Shown: positions 43,819 to 52,674 of the stretch, piece after piece | Layout of the letters: each line of letters opens with the position of its first letter | Numbering within the stretch: the stretch's first letter is position 1 | NCBI RefSeq assembly: GCF_006376675.1 | Contig: NZ_VEWK01000006.1 | Location: forward strand, 124,001 to 188,000 | DNA length: 64,000 nt | Source of the DNA: Brucella pecoris | GTDB taxonomy: Bacteria; Pseudomonadota; Alphaproteobacteria; Rhizobiales; Rhizobiaceae | Direction: 5' to 3' | The notes under the pieces: generated by a model | What the model was told of the DNA's origin: nothing | Database searches by the model: none | What the model saw: only the letters and a program-made list of their open reading frames with translations | Made by a program: the position numbers and the translations under genes

Positions 43819-45096
43819 ATGACGATGCTCAAGGATATTGGCGGTCTGATCGCTCTGACAGCCCGTCTTCTGGCTCGGTTCTGGCCCCAGTTGCTGCTTA
43901 TCGGCGCACTGGGCTATATCGCCCGCGACCTGCTGCTCGATGCTGCGGTGAGCGCGGGCGGATATTTTCCGCTCGCCGGAATGGTCGTTCTTTCGCTGGT
44001 CGTGCTGGTCAAACTTCTTGTTGTTGTGACGATGTTCGCCGTTTTGCGGCCTGGCCTGCCTGCGCTTGCCGCCTTGCGCCAGTCTGCTGCGGGAGGCGCG
44101 GCATCCTCGCCCGACAATCGCAAGGCCGATCGTATGCTGATGGCGACCGCAGCCGTCATCCTGCCGTTCTTTGCCTATTACGCTGCATGGGGCTTTCTTG
44201 GCGATACGGTCCGTGAATATTCGCGGCTTGCATTCGAGCGCACTGCCTTTGGCGAGAGGATGCATATATTCGACCTTGTGCGCTCCGGTAGTCTGATTGC
44301 GGCAATTTTTGTCTGCTGGTTAATCCGCTGGGTTGCCAAGCGCGCTAATGAAAAAGTTCAATCGCCATGGCTGCGGCTGCTCATTGTTGCTGCGGATGCA
44401 AGCTGGATATTCATCGGCCTGTTCGCACTAGATAAGTGGAAAGACGATCTGATCCGCTGGATCGGCGCTGGGTCTCTGCTCGACAGTTTCGATGTCAGTG
44501 CCACATGGTTTTCGATAAGTGCTTATGCAGCCGAAAATTTTGTACCCGTGGAGTTCCAGCAACCGAGCCTTTGGGTGCAGGCGCAAAATCTGTTCTTCTA
44601 TGCGCTGTTGCCGATGGTTTGGCTGGTGATGGCTGCAATCATCTACGGCTATGATCTGTCGGCGAAGAAAGCGTCTGTTCCCCTGGCCCCATCACGCCGA
44701 ACGACCTTCAAGAAATGGTTGAGCGATTTCGTAGCACATTATCTGGGCGGTTATCGCAGTCGCTATCGTCCTGTCTGGACTTGCCTGAAACTGGTCGCCG
44801 GAGCAGGACTAGGAACCCTGCTGTCGTTTATCGTTCTCTACCGTGCGATAAGCTGGATTGGTGCGTGGATCTGGTACACTACGACCCATTATCTTGGACC
44901 ATACGATATCGAAATCTGGCAGCGTATTGCCAATGTTCTGGTTATTTTTATCGGCAGCCCCACGGAGCTTGATGGCGGCATTCTGCTTGATGCAATACGT
45001 ATTGCACTTCTGGCAGCGGTCCTCGAATATGCGTTGGTGAGCCAGAAGAACAAAGCTATTTCAGAACCAGATGCTCCGGTTGTTTCCCAAGCATAG
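43819..45096 (+). CDS. Uncharacterised multi-pass membrane protein
   Basis: 425 aa that I do not recognise. Hydrophobic segments lie near 14-32, 47-72, 105-127, 154-171, 184-200, 249-270, 320-342, 366-383 and 393-412, so roughly nine helices. Charged loops include RKADR near 98 and KKASVPLAPSRR near 281. No catalytic motif or known domain signature was seen. It is convergent with and overlaps by 41 bp a three-gene operon of membrane-anchored proteins, and starts 69 bp after xylH. A functional link with those three is possible but rests on position only. A second in-frame ATG lies at 43825. Confidence 0.75.
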   Translation: MTMLKDIGGLIALTARLLARFWPQLLLIGALGYIARDLLLDAAVSAGGYFPLAGMVVLSLVVLVKLLVVVTMFAVLRPGLPALAALRQSAAGGAASSPDNRKADRMLMATAAVILPFFAYYAAWGFLGDTVREYSRLAFERTAFGERMHIFDLVRSGSLIAAIFVCWLIRWVAKRANEKVQSPWLRLLIVAADASWIFIGLFALDKWKDDLIRWIGAGSLLDSFDVSATWFSISAYAAENFVPVEFQQPSLWVQAQNLFFYALLPMVWLVMAAIIYGYDLSAKKASVPLAPSRRTTFKKWLSDFVAHYLGGYRSRYRPVWTCLKLVAGAGLGTLLSFIVLYRAISWIGAWIWYTTTHYLGPYDIEIWQRIANVLVIFIGSPTELDGGILLDAIRIALLAAVLEYALVSQKNKAISEPDAPVVSQA

Positions 45097-45598
45097 TGAG
45101 CAATAGAGAAAGCTCTCCAGCATTTGCCGGAATAAGGAAGCTCTCGACAAGGCGCACGGGGCCGCTGCCGTTCTCATTGGCGAGATCGTAACATTTCGGC
45201 TTGTCGGCGGCTTCCGGTTTCAGTTTTTGGATAGTTTTCTTGGATACATATAATGTCGACCAGCGGCGGCCCTCAGTATCCGTCGCGGTCATGAAGCAGG
45301 GGATCGACTGTTTCAATTGATCGGCGTCCTGAATAGTCACTTCCACTTCCGCAAGGACAATGTTTGTCTCCGGCAATGTGCCTGGAAACCTGTCCAGCGC
45401 GACCAGTTTCCAATTGCCGCCCCCATAAGCCTGCACGTTGCCGCGCGGCACGACCATCGGCTCTTGCAGCTTCTGCTCGATCCATCGCAACAGACCGCCA
45501 TCGGAACCGACAAAAGCGGCAAGGGGCAGGGTGATAATCAGGAGAGCAAGGCATATCCAGAAGGATTTCCGCTCGCCAGAAGAGGTCGCTTCACTCAT
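45056..45598 (-). CDS. Uncharacterised membrane-anchored protein (third of operon)
   Basis: 180 aa, not recognised. One N-terminal transmembrane helix (about 12-30, FWICLALLIITLPLAAFVG) anchors an exported domain of about 145 residues rich in beta-type sequence (NWKLVALDRFPG, NIVLAEVEVTI, RRWSTLYVSKKTI). Cys at CFMTAT and KCYDLA could pair. ATG 45598 overlaps the stop of the upstream gene (ATGA); longer readings have no support. Last gene of a coupled three-gene operon. Confidence 0.78.
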   Translation of the reverse strand: MSEATSSGERKSFWICLALLIITLPLAAFVGSDGGLLRWIEQKLQEPMVVPRGNVQAYGGGNWKLVALDRFPGTLPETNIVLAEVEVTIQDADQLKQSIPCFMTATDTEGRRWSTLYVSKKTIQKLKPEAADKPKCYDLANENGSGPVRLVESFLIPANAGELSLLLTMLGKQPEHLVLK

Positions 45599-46188
45599 TG
45601 GCTGACCTCCAATTGCCATGGCATGATGGCCCCCATGCGTTTGATCGCGATCGACCGGCTGACATTGTCCTGTGCCGTCGAGATCATGCTGATCTGCGCC
45701 TGTTCTGAAAGAGGAGTCAGTGAAGATTCGGAAATCAGCAGCTTTCCGCCCGCAATTTGGTCGGGTGGCAACTCGAACACGATCAGCACAGGGCGCGGAA
45801 TGCCAGGCTCCAGCCGTTCGGAACCGATCATACCCGATGCATTGGTCAGGCGTTTGCTCATGGCGTAACGGATACCGTTCGGCCCGAGCCATTCGACAGA
45901 CATGAGATTGAGGCTTTCAAGCTTTGCTTTCGCTGCGGCCTCAATGACAAGCCATTCGCCGTCCGTGTTGTAGGTGCGGGTACTTGCGATGCCCGGTGTC
46001 GTCAGTTGTCGGGTCCGATGTACATTCGCGACGCCGACAGCAAAACGGCTTGTCTCGGTAGGCTTTCCCTGCTGTCCCTTGATCGACACGGGAGACAAAA
46101 TTTCGCTGTAATAGGGGGTGGAATGCTGCATGCCATAAAGAGCGGCAATGGCCAGACACAGCATGACTGCGCTTCTGAGCCAACCCAT
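45595..46188 (-). CDS. Uncharacterised membrane-anchored protein (second of operon)
   Basis: 197 aa, not recognised. An N-terminal hydrophobic helix (about 5-20) is a signal anchor; the rest is a predicted exported beta-rich domain with EWLVIEAAAKAKLESLNL and GIPRPVLIVFELPPDQIAGGKLLI, a pattern like the Ig-fold DUF4352-type domains. Start and stop overlap both neighbours by 1 bp (TAATG) and 4 bp, so the three are strictly coupled. Confidence 0.78.
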   Translation of the reverse strand: MGWLRSAVMLCLAIAALYGMQHSTPYYSEILSPVSIKGQQGKPTETSRFAVGVANVHRTRQLTTPGIASTRTYNTDGEWLVIEAAAKAKLESLNLMSVEWLGPNGIRYAMSKRLTNASGMIGSERLEPGIPRPVLIVFELPPDQIAGGKLLISESSLTPLSEQAQISMISTAQDNVSRSIAIKRMGAIMPWQLEVSQ

Positions 46189-46784
46189 TATCCGTCACCC
46201 TCGGTGGATGGCATCTGAACAGGCAATTGGATGACGGCGACAGGATCCCGATCGAGCCATGACGAGGCCCCATAGAGATTATCCCGCTTCTTATAGATTT
46301 CACTACCGATGAGGAGACGTACTTCCTGCGGTGGGGGCGTGCCTTGCGGCCATTCCCACGCTACGGTCAACTTTTCCGGCATGCCCGGATTGATGGGACT
46401 CGCAATCCATTTGTCCCGGACGATATAGAAGGTCGGATCTGTCAGAGCCGGATTTGGAGGATCGACGGTCAGGAGATTGCGTGACGCATAGGCCGAGGAT
46501 GCCGAACGATTGTCCAGACTGAGATCAACCATGAGGTATTTTTTGGGTTCATAGGGCTTTACGCCGGTTGGTGGAACAGAGCCGAAGCGCGCGCCGGTCA
46601 CAGCCACATGCCAGCGTCCGGTGTCGACCGTTTCGCCTGCGCTCACTTCCCGCATGGGTTCGGGATTGGCCGCTTCATAGATTGCAGTTGCGTAGGAGAA
46701 TACGCTTGCGGCGGCCGTGCCGATACCCGCAATGACGATGGCAGCCAGCCGCTGCCGAAAGCTTCGACGCTGTTCGTCCGCCAT
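46188..46784 (-). CDS. Uncharacterised membrane-anchored protein (first of operon)
   Basis: 198 aa, not recognised. N-terminal cytoplasmic RRSFRQR, one transmembrane helix (about 12-33), then an exported domain with GRWHVAVTGARFG, KYLMVDLSLDNRS and EVRLLIGSEIYKK, again like a DUF4352-type beta sandwich. The three proteins of this operon share topology and the strand-rich ending in which a hydrophobic LLIGS/LLIS/LLTM stretch recurs, suggesting paralogy. A promoter must lie in the 97-bp gap up to tctA. Confidence 0.8.
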   Translation of the reverse strand: MADEQRRSFRQRLAAIVIAGIGTAAASVFSYATAIYEAANPEPMREVSAGETVDTGRWHVAVTGARFGSVPPTGVKPYEPKKYLMVDLSLDNRSASSAYASRNLLTVDPPNPALTDPTFYIVRDKWIASPINPGMPEKLTVAWEWPQGTPPPQEVRLLIGSEIYKKRDNLYGASSWLDRDPVAVIQLPVQMPSTEGDG

Positions 46785-46881
46785 GACACCTCCCTCTGTG
46801 CTGGCGATTCAAACGACAATCCAAGCCCCCGGTTCCTATAGCACGTCAATGTCCCAACGTCATCTTTCGGCTTAACCTAGA

Positions 46882-48390
46882 TTAATTCTCCTCAACGAAC
46901 ACCTCGTCGCGCTTCTTGCGCACCGATGGAAGCAGCACGACCACGAGAACGGCTGCCGCCAGGGCAAGCAGAGTGGCGCTGATCGGCCGGGTGACGAACG
47001 TCGCCGGATCACCGCGAGACAGGATCATGGCGCGACGCAGATGTTCTTCCAGCAATGGACCGAGAACGAAACCCAGCAGCAAGGGAGCGGGTTCGCAACG
47101 CAGTTTGGCCAGCAGATAGCCGATGAAGCCGAAGAAGGCGACCGCGAAGAGATCGTAGACATTGGAGTTGACGCTATAAACACCGATTGAACAGAAGGTC
47201 ATGATAATCGGGAACAACACATAGTAAGGCACGGTAAGGAGCTTCACCCATAGGCCGATCAGCGGCAGATTCAGGATGATAAGCATGAGATTGCCGATCC
47301 ACATCGACGCGATCACACCCCAGAATAATGCAGGCTGTTCTGTTGCGACATTCGGGCCGGGCACGATACCCTGAATGATCATGGCGCCGATCATCAATGC
47401 CATGACCGGATTGGCAGGAATGCCAAGCGTCAGCATGGGAATGAAGGATGTCTGTGCTCCCGCATTATTGGCGGATTCCGGCCCTGCAACACCTGCAATT
47501 GCACCCTTGCCGAATTCCTCGGGTGTTTTGGAAATGCGCTTTTCCACCGTGTAGGACGCGAAGGATGCAAGGATGGCCCCGCCGCCGGGCAGAATACCCA
47601 GGGCCGAGCCGATGGCGGTTCCACGCAGGATTGGCGCCGTCATACGTTTGAAATCATCTCGCGTCGGCATCAGTCCCGTGACCTTCGCCATCAGCACCTC
47701 GCGCGAATGCTCGCTTTCAAGGTTGCGCAGAATTTCGGCGATGCCGAACACACCGACTGCAACAGCGACGAAATTGAGGCCGTCGGCATATTCCGTAATG
47801 CCGAGCGTGAAACGTGGTGTGCCGGTATAGATATCGGTGCCGACGAGTCCAAGCAGAAGTCCTAGCACAACCATCGCCAGAGCCTTGATGATCGAACCGT
47901 GCGCCAACGCCACGGAGGATACGAGCCCGACGACCATCAAAGAGAAATACTCGGCAGAGCCGAATTTGAGGGCGATTTCCGTGAGAGGGGGAGCGAAGAC
48001 TGCGACCAGAAAAGTCGAGACAGTGCCGGCAAAGAACGAACCGATTGCCGCGATTGCAAGTGCTGCACCGGCGCGCCCGCGGCGTGCCATCTGATAACCG
48101 TCGATGGCCGTCACGGCGGATGAGGATTCTCCCGGCATGTTGATGAGAATTGCAGTCGTCGAGCCGCCATATTGGGCACCGTAATAGATACCCGCAAGCA
48201 TGATCAGCGCGGAGACCGGGTCACCAATCTGGAACGTGATTGGCAGAAGCATGGCGATGGTTGCCGTGGCGCCGATGCCGGGCAGGACGCCGATCAATGT
48301 GCCAAGCAACACGCCGATCAGGCAAAAGCCGAGATTTGCGAGCGTCGATGCAGTCGAGAAACCAAGCGCAAGATTGCTGAAAAGATCCAT
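46882..48390 (-). CDS. tctA: Tripartite tricarboxylate transporter, large membrane subunit
   Basis: 502 aa with about 11-12 membrane segments. TctA signatures: [42 protein letters not shown] and [20 protein letters not shown]. It forms the Na+ or H+-driven channel with TctB and receives ligand from TctC. ATG 48390 is preceded by AAGGAG; a longer frame to 48828 overlaps tctB and has no homology. Confidence 0.92.
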   Translation of the reverse strand: MDLFSNLALGFSTASTLANLGFCLIGVLLGTLIGVLPGIGATATIAMLLPITFQIGDPVSALIMLAGIYYGAQYGGSTTAILINMPGESSSAVTAIDGYQMARRGRAGAALAIAAIGSFFAGTVSTFLVAVFAPPLTEIALKFGSAEYFSLMVVGLVSSVALAHGSIIKALAMVVLGLLLGLVGTDIYTGTPRFTLGITEYADGLNFVAVAVGVFGIAEILRNLESEHSREVLMAKVTGLMPTRDDFKRMTAPILRGTAIGSALGILPGGGAILASFASYTVEKRISKTPEEFGKGAIAGVAGPESANNAGAQTSFIPMLTLGIPANPVMALMIGAMIIQGIVPGPNVATEQPALFWGVIASMWIGNLMLIILNLPLIGLWVKLLTVPYYVLFPIIMTFCSIGVYSVNSNVYDLFAVAFFGFIGYLLAKLRCEPAPLLLGFVLGPLLEEHLRRAMILSRGDPATFVTRPISATLLALAAAVLVVVLLPSVRKKRDEVFVEEN

Positions 48391-48401
48391 ATCCGCACTC
48401 C

Positions 48402-48875
48402 TTAGAATGGCCACCAGGGCCCGAAACGCTGATATGGCAGCGCGAGCGCATAGCTGAAAACAATGACGGAGAAAACGGTAACCCCAGCGGCCAGAACAAG
48501 CGCCGCGATCGGCTTCATACGCATCGAGGCGAAAGAGGCGATGAGGCAGGTGAGGAAAAGTGACGGTACGAAGCCCAGGCCGCGCACGGTCAGGCCGAAG
48601 AATATCGGGGCTGGCAGAATGAAGAACAGACCACGCCACGCGATCGGACCTATCGGCTCGCCGGAGACACGGGTCGCCTGTACAAGAATGACCAGTCCAA
48701 GCAGGATCAGGACGCCGGACAGGACAAGCGGGAAGTATCCCGGTCCCATGCGCAGTGAGGTGCCAAGGTCCAGACCCAGTGATTGGTAAGCGAAAAAAGC
48801 GCCGGTCAACGCGAGAAGCGCACCGCACAATCCGTTGGTCGGATCTATTTTGAATTTACTGGAGGGCTCATTCAT
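48402..48875 (-). CDS. tctB: Tripartite tricarboxylate transporter, small membrane subunit
   Basis: 157 aa with four hydrophobic segments and the TctB-type phrase SLRMGPGYFPLVLSGVLILLG. Small partner of TctA, 11 bp upstream of it. It follows tctC after 158 bp in which no gene or clear hairpin was seen. Confidence 0.9.
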   Translation of the reverse strand: MNEPSSKFKIDPTNGLCGALLALTGAFFAYQSLGLDLGTSLRMGPGYFPLVLSGVLILLGLVILVQATRVSGEPIGPIAWRGLFFILPAPIFFGLTVRGLGFVPSLFLTCLIASFASMRMKPIAALVLAAGVTVFSVIVFSYALALPYQRFGPWWPF

Positions 48876-49033
48876 GGGCTAATCGTCTTTCGGATTTGCC
48901 GTTGAAAGGGCTATGCCGGTGGTCTGGCAAGTGAGGTCAGTCGCGTATTCCATCGGCTGTGACGTTTGCGAGCTGCTGAAGGAGAGACAATGAGGGCATG
49001 TCGGATGACCCACCCTGATTGCTTGCTATACGA

Positions 49034-50011
49034 TCAGTCGGCGTATTGTCCGGCGGCCTCGATGATCGGCTTCCAGCGTGTAACTTCCGATTCCAGCTTG
49101 GCTTTCAGCGCCGCCGGTGTCGCGTCAGCTTCCGATGACGGCTTTGTTCCGAGCTCGGCAAAACGGGCAACCACGTTCTGGTCTTTCAGTGCAACCTGAA
49201 GCGACTTCGACAGACGCTCCGTGATTTCCGCCGGGGTGCCCTTGGGTGCGTAGATGCCGTGCCAAATACCCACTTCCATGCCGTCCAGACCGGCTTCCTT
49301 CGTGGTCGGAAGATCTTTCAGCACGTCCAGGCGTTCGGGCGAGGTAACAGCATAAGCCTTGATCGTGCCTGCCTGAATCTGCTTGGTCGTATTGGTGGTC
49401 TGGTCGCACATGATGTCGACCTGACCGCCGAGAAGATCGGTCATAGCCGGGCCGGTTCCCTTGTAGGGAACTGTGACAAGCGGAGTTTCAATCGCACTCA
49501 TGAACAGCATGCCACAAAGATGCGAGGCCGCGCCGATACCGGCATTGGCGACTGTCACTGTATCCTTGTTGGCCTTGGCATATTCGACCAGCCCCTTGAG
49601 ATCGGTCGGCTCAAGGTCCTTGCGGGCAACGATGGTCATCGGAACCTCTGTGACGAGGCCGACATATTCGAACGCATTCAGCGTGTCATATGCAAGTTTG
49701 CGGTAGAGTGTTGCACTTGTGGCCATGCCGATATGATGAAGCAGTAGCGTATAGCCATCTGGATCGGCGGATGCGACGCGTCCTGCGCCCAGCGTTCCGC
49801 CTGCGCCACCGACATTTTCGACAATAACCTGTTGTCCGAGGTCTTTGGACATGGATTCCGCAACAAGCCGCGTTACGGTGTCGGTAGGCCCACCTGCTGC
49901 AAAAGGCACGACCATTGTGATCGTCCGTTCCGGATAATTTTGTGCCTGTGCGGTGAAAGCGGCAGTGGAAACAGCAAGTGTCGTCGCCAGAGCGGCGATA
50001 AGTTTCATCAT
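49034..50011 (-). CDS. tctC: Tripartite tricarboxylate transporter, binding protein (Bug family)
   Basis: 325 aa. Signal peptide ends near AQA-QN. The mature protein opens with the Bug-family phrase RTITMVVPFAAGGPTDTVTR, followed by VIVENVGGAGG and DPDGYTLLL. Binds a carboxylate in the periplasm; the exact acid is not predictable in this very diverse family. GGAGGA precedes two adjacent ATGs (50011 and 50008). First gene of tctCBA. Confidence 0.92.
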   Translation of the reverse strand: MMKLIAALATTLAVSTAAFTAQAQNYPERTITMVVPFAAGGPTDTVTRLVAESMSKDLGQQVIVENVGGAGGTLGAGRVASADPDGYTLLLHHIGMATSATLYRKLAYDTLNAFEYVGLVTEVPMTIVARKDLEPTDLKGLVEYAKANKDTVTVANAGIGAASHLCGMLFMSAIETPLVTVPYKGTGPAMTDLLGGQVDIMCDQTTNTTKQIQAGTIKAYAVTSPERLDVLKDLPTTKEAGLDGMEVGIWHGIYAPKGTPAEITERLSKSLQVALKDQNVVARFAELGTKPSSEADATPAALKAKLESEVTRWKPIIEAAGQYAD

Positions 50012-50105
50012 AGCGTCCTCCCAGACTATGTTGCGGCGGGCAAGCCCGCATTCAGAATTTAGCTCCCCACGCCTCTTCGGGCGCTTCGGGCAATCAGATT
50101 CATTA

Positions 50106-50124
50106 TTATCCAGTCACTGGATAA
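50106..50124. promoter_or_regulatory. Candidate operator upstream of tctCBA
   Basis: Perfect dyad TTATCCAG and CTGGATAA with a 3-bp centre, 95 bp upstream of the tctC start. The size fits a dimeric GntR-, IclR- or TetR-type regulator. No such regulator gene is adjacent (the nearest, at 50750, is LysR-type). Confidence 0.6.
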
Positions 50125-50416
50125 AGTGTTCCGATACCGAAATTGCTCTTGAATCGGCATGATTATCGGATGCTCGTTAAAAAGAATGTAGATGCATCCC
50201 GGCGGATTGCCAATGCCTGAGCTTCAAGGAAAGCGTTTATACTACCAAAGTCTGGGTAGCTCACTCATCATGTTTGCGCGGCACGGCAACGCATCGTTTG
50301 ACAGGCATATTCTGACGGCGCGCGCTGATGGATATTGGTGCTAATCCTGAGTCTCTCCAAAAGTATGTACATCAAAGTATATTACTATTCTGTGAAGTAT
50401 TTTTGTCAGTTGTTGT

Positions 50417-50432
50417 TTTAGCTGGAGCTAAA
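50417..50432. promoter_or_regulatory. Inverted repeat upstream of small exported protein gene
   Basis: TTTAGCT and AGCTAAA around a 2-bp centre, 60 bp before the ATG at 50492, in an AT-rich stretch where the promoter is expected. Confidence 0.5.
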
Positions 50433-50491
50433 TCTGAAACCTTGCTAGATGCGAAGCGCATTTATGAGAATTAGATTAGGAGAGGACCAAT

Positions 50492-50737
50492 ATGAAGAAG
50501 TATCTTCTAGGCGCTTTGTTCGTTGTTCTGGCAACCCCATCCTTCGCCTGCACGGCTGAGGAAGTCCAGGCAAAAGCTATGGAAGTCGCCACGAAAATGC
50601 AGGAAGTTGCTGCTGCCAATCCGCAGAAAGCTCAGGAAATCGCTCAGAAAATGAGTGGCGCCCAGACGCAGGCAACAAGCGATCTTGAAGGCGCATGCAA
50701 GGTCTATGACGACCTGCTCGCCGATCTCAACTCGTAA
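50492..50737 (+). CDS. Small exported helical protein of unknown function
   Basis: 81 aa. The signal peptide (1-19, ends SFA-CT) is followed by a helical mature part of about 60 residues rich in Ala, Gln, Glu and Met (KAMEVATKMQEVA, EIAQKMSGAQTQA). Two Cys lie at the ends of the mature chain (C20 and C69) and could form a disulfide clasp over a helical hairpin. GGAGAGG precedes the ATG. I do not recognise a family. It resembles small periplasmic helical proteins sometimes seen in Rhizobiales. Confidence 0.8.
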   Translation: MKKYLLGALFVVLATPSFACTAEEVQAKAMEVATKMQEVAAANPQKAQEIAQKMSGAQTQATSDLEGACKVYDDLLADLNS

Positions 50738-50749
50738 GAGTTCTACGGC

Positions 50750-51664
50750 TCAACCTCTTGCAGTTCTGCTTGTGGGAGGTTGAATATTCAAGGCGAGGTT
50801 ATGGACAAGATTTCTGGCAGATGCGGTTAAACCGTCCAGAGATTGCACAGCGATCACCAGGTTTCTTCCTGCCCAGGTGTCAGTGAGTGTTACTGCTGCA
50901 ATTGGTACTGTTTTTCCAAGCCGTCGGGCCGCTGTCCGTGGAATGATTGCAATACCCACATTAGCGGCGACCATATTGCCGATTGCTTCGAAGGTACGCA
51001 GTCGGGTTCGAATTTTGAGCCGGGCCCCCAGCCGGGTTGCCTGAAATTCAATGTGCTCCTGCAAGGCACCCGCTGACAGGCCGACGAATTGTTCCTGCAG
51101 GACATCCGAAAAACTCACGCATTTATGTTCGGCCAGTGGATGATGTCTGGCCGTGATCAGCACCAACTGATCCTTTGCAAACGGAACCAGTTCCAGTCCC
51201 ACAGTTTCTGCCGCATCCGATAAAATTCCGATTTCAACGAAACCGCGCAAAACAGCGCGGGCGATATCGTTGCTCTGTCGTTCCTTCAGTTCCACATCAA
51301 TGCGGGGATTTTCCGCCATCCAGGCTGCAAGTCGTACAGGAAGATATTCAGTGACGGCGGCGGTATTGGCTGCGACGCGAATAGCCGTGCGCATCGCTTT
51401 GGCATGCACGCCCAACTCGGTATGCATCTCGGCCATTTGCCGCATCACAACCCTCGCATGATGGAGGAGCGCTTCGCCCGCTTCCGAGAGGGCAACGCCG
51501 CGTCGCCCTCGTTCCAGAAGCGACACCTGGCCTGCGGCTTCCATGTCACGCAGGCGTTCGCTCGCAGCGGGAAGCGACAGGCCGACCTCGGCCGCGCCAT
51601 GCGTGATGCTGCCGGTATCAGCTACGGCGAGAAACAGGCGGAGGTCTGTGAGATCAAAACGCAT
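50750..51664 (-). CDS. LysR family transcriptional regulator
   Basis: 304 aa. N-terminal helix-turn-helix FDLTDLRLFLAVADTGSITHGAAEVGLSLPAASERLRDME (quoted in running parts), then a typical LysR effector domain. Divergent from the TauE/SafE gene across 96 bp, so it probably controls that exporter and itself. Effector unknown. Confidence 0.9.
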   Translation of the reverse strand: MRFDLTDLRLFLAVADTGSITHGAAEVGLSLPAASERLRDMEAAGQVSLLERGRRGVALSEAGEALLHHARVVMRQMAEMHTELGVHAKAMRTAIRVAANTAAVTEYLPVRLAAWMAENPRIDVELKERQSNDIARAVLRGFVEIGILSDAAETVGLELVPFAKDQLVLITARHHPLAEHKCVSFSDVLQEQFVGLSAGALQEHIEFQATRLGARLKIRTRLRTFEAIGNMVAANVGIAIIPRTAARRLGKTVPIAAVTLTDTWAGRNLVIAVQSLDGLTASARNLVHNLALNIQPPTSRTARG

Positions 51665-51760
51665 GAGCGATAGTAGCGCGAATTTTGCCTATGGAAAAGC
51701 CGAAGGCTCAATAAGGAACTTCCGTATTCCGTCTGACAATCATGTCGTTATAGGAGAAGC

Positions 51761-52516
51761 ATGACTTATTCATTCTCCTTGATCCTGACGATTGCAATTA
51801 CGTTCCTCGGCGCCGGTTTTGTCAAAGGCGTGACCGGAATGGGACTGCCTACGGTCGCAATGGGCATATTGGGGGCGCTGATATCTCCCCTTGCAGCGGC
51901 AAGCCTGTTGATTGTTCCGTCATTCATCACCAATCTTTGGCAGCTTCTGGCAGGGCCCAGTTTCGGTAAGCTTGTCATTCGTCTTTGGAGCATGATGCTG
52001 GCCATTACGGTCGGGACCATCGCAGGGACTGCGGTTCTGGTCGGCGGGAATATTGCAATCACCACGTCGATGCTGGGTCTCTCGCTTGTTATCTATGCGA
52101 CCTATACACTGTTCGCTCGCCAGCTTCAGGTGCCTGCAAGACTTGAGCGTCTGCTGTCTCCGGTTGCCGGATTGTTGACCGGCTTGATCGCAGGCGCGAC
52201 AGGCATATTCGTCATCCCGGCTGTGCCCTACCTACAAGCGCTGGGTCTGCGAAAAGACGATCTTGTGCAATCACTCGGGCTTTCCTTCACCATCTCGACA
52301 GCCGCGCTTGCGGTTGGACTATCGAGCAGGCAGGCTTATTCTGGCGAACTTCTGCTGGTATCTGTTCTGGCCATCGTTCCATCGCTGGTCGGCATGTTCC
52401 TAGGGCAGGCTTGTCGTCGCAGGATCAGGCCGGAAAACTTCCGCCAATGGTTTCTGATCGGCCTCATGTTTCTTGGCCTTGAGATGGCCTTGAGGCCGTT
52501 GTTCTCGATGAGTTGA
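51761..52516 (+). CDS. Sulfite exporter TauE/SafE family protein
   Basis: 251 aa with about eight hydrophobic segments. The family's paired motifs are GAGFVKGVTGMGLPTVAMG near the start and GLIAGATGIFVIPAVPYLQALG in the middle. Members move sulfite, sulfoacetate or other organic anions outward. AGGAGAAGC precedes the ATG. The divergent LysR gene suggests substrate-induced expression. Confidence 0.9.
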   Translation: MTYSFSLILTIAITFLGAGFVKGVTGMGLPTVAMGILGALISPLAAASLLIVPSFITNLWQLLAGPSFGKLVIRLWSMMLAITVGTIAGTAVLVGGNIAITTSMLGLSLVIYATYTLFARQLQVPARLERLLSPVAGLLTGLIAGATGIFVIPAVPYLQALGLRKDDLVQSLGLSFTISTAALAVGLSSRQAYSGELLLVSVLAIVPSLVGMFLGQACRRRIRPENFRQWFLIGLMFLGLEMALRPLFSMS

Positions 52517-52623
52517 TGATGGGAGAAAGTTTTTTCCGTTCCGGCAGGCCGATACGGATTTGCTTTCTTGTTCGAATCCGGCAAGGGCAGGATATTGTCT
52601 CACCCCCATGGGAACAGTCTTTT

Positions 52624-52647
52624 GCTTCAGCGGGGTTTCGCTGAAGC
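52624..52647 (+). promoter_or_regulatory. Hairpin in leader of HPP-CBS gene
   Basis: GCTTCAGCG and CGCTGAAGC form a perfect 9-bp stem with a 6-nt loop, 27 nt before the ATG at 52675. There is no T-run after it, so it is not an obvious terminator. It could be a 5' leader structure. Confidence 0.5.
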
Positions 52648-52674
52648 TCCCCTATTATCGGCCTGATTGACGGA

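Larger units (their letters stand above)
50012..50491. other. Intergenic region between tctC and small exported protein gene
   Basis: 480 bp, AT-rich in its right third. It contains two palindromes reported separately (50106-50124 and 50417-50432) and a small ATGCG/CGCAT hairpin near 50450. The short frames inside show no ribosome-binding site or coding character. It must carry promoters for tctCBA and for the gene at 50492. Confidence 0.5.

Noticed and set aside
44991..45006. Perfect 16-bp palindrome TGCAATACGTATTGCA, sharing the TACGTA core with the LacI-type sites.
   Set aside because: It lies inside the coding sequence of the membrane protein near its 3' end. About one perfect 16-bp palindrome is expected by chance in 64 kb.
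48391..48828. Upstream extension of the tctA frame by 146 codons.
   Set aside because: It lies on top of tctB in another frame; AAGGAG precedes ATG 48390, where TctA homology starts.
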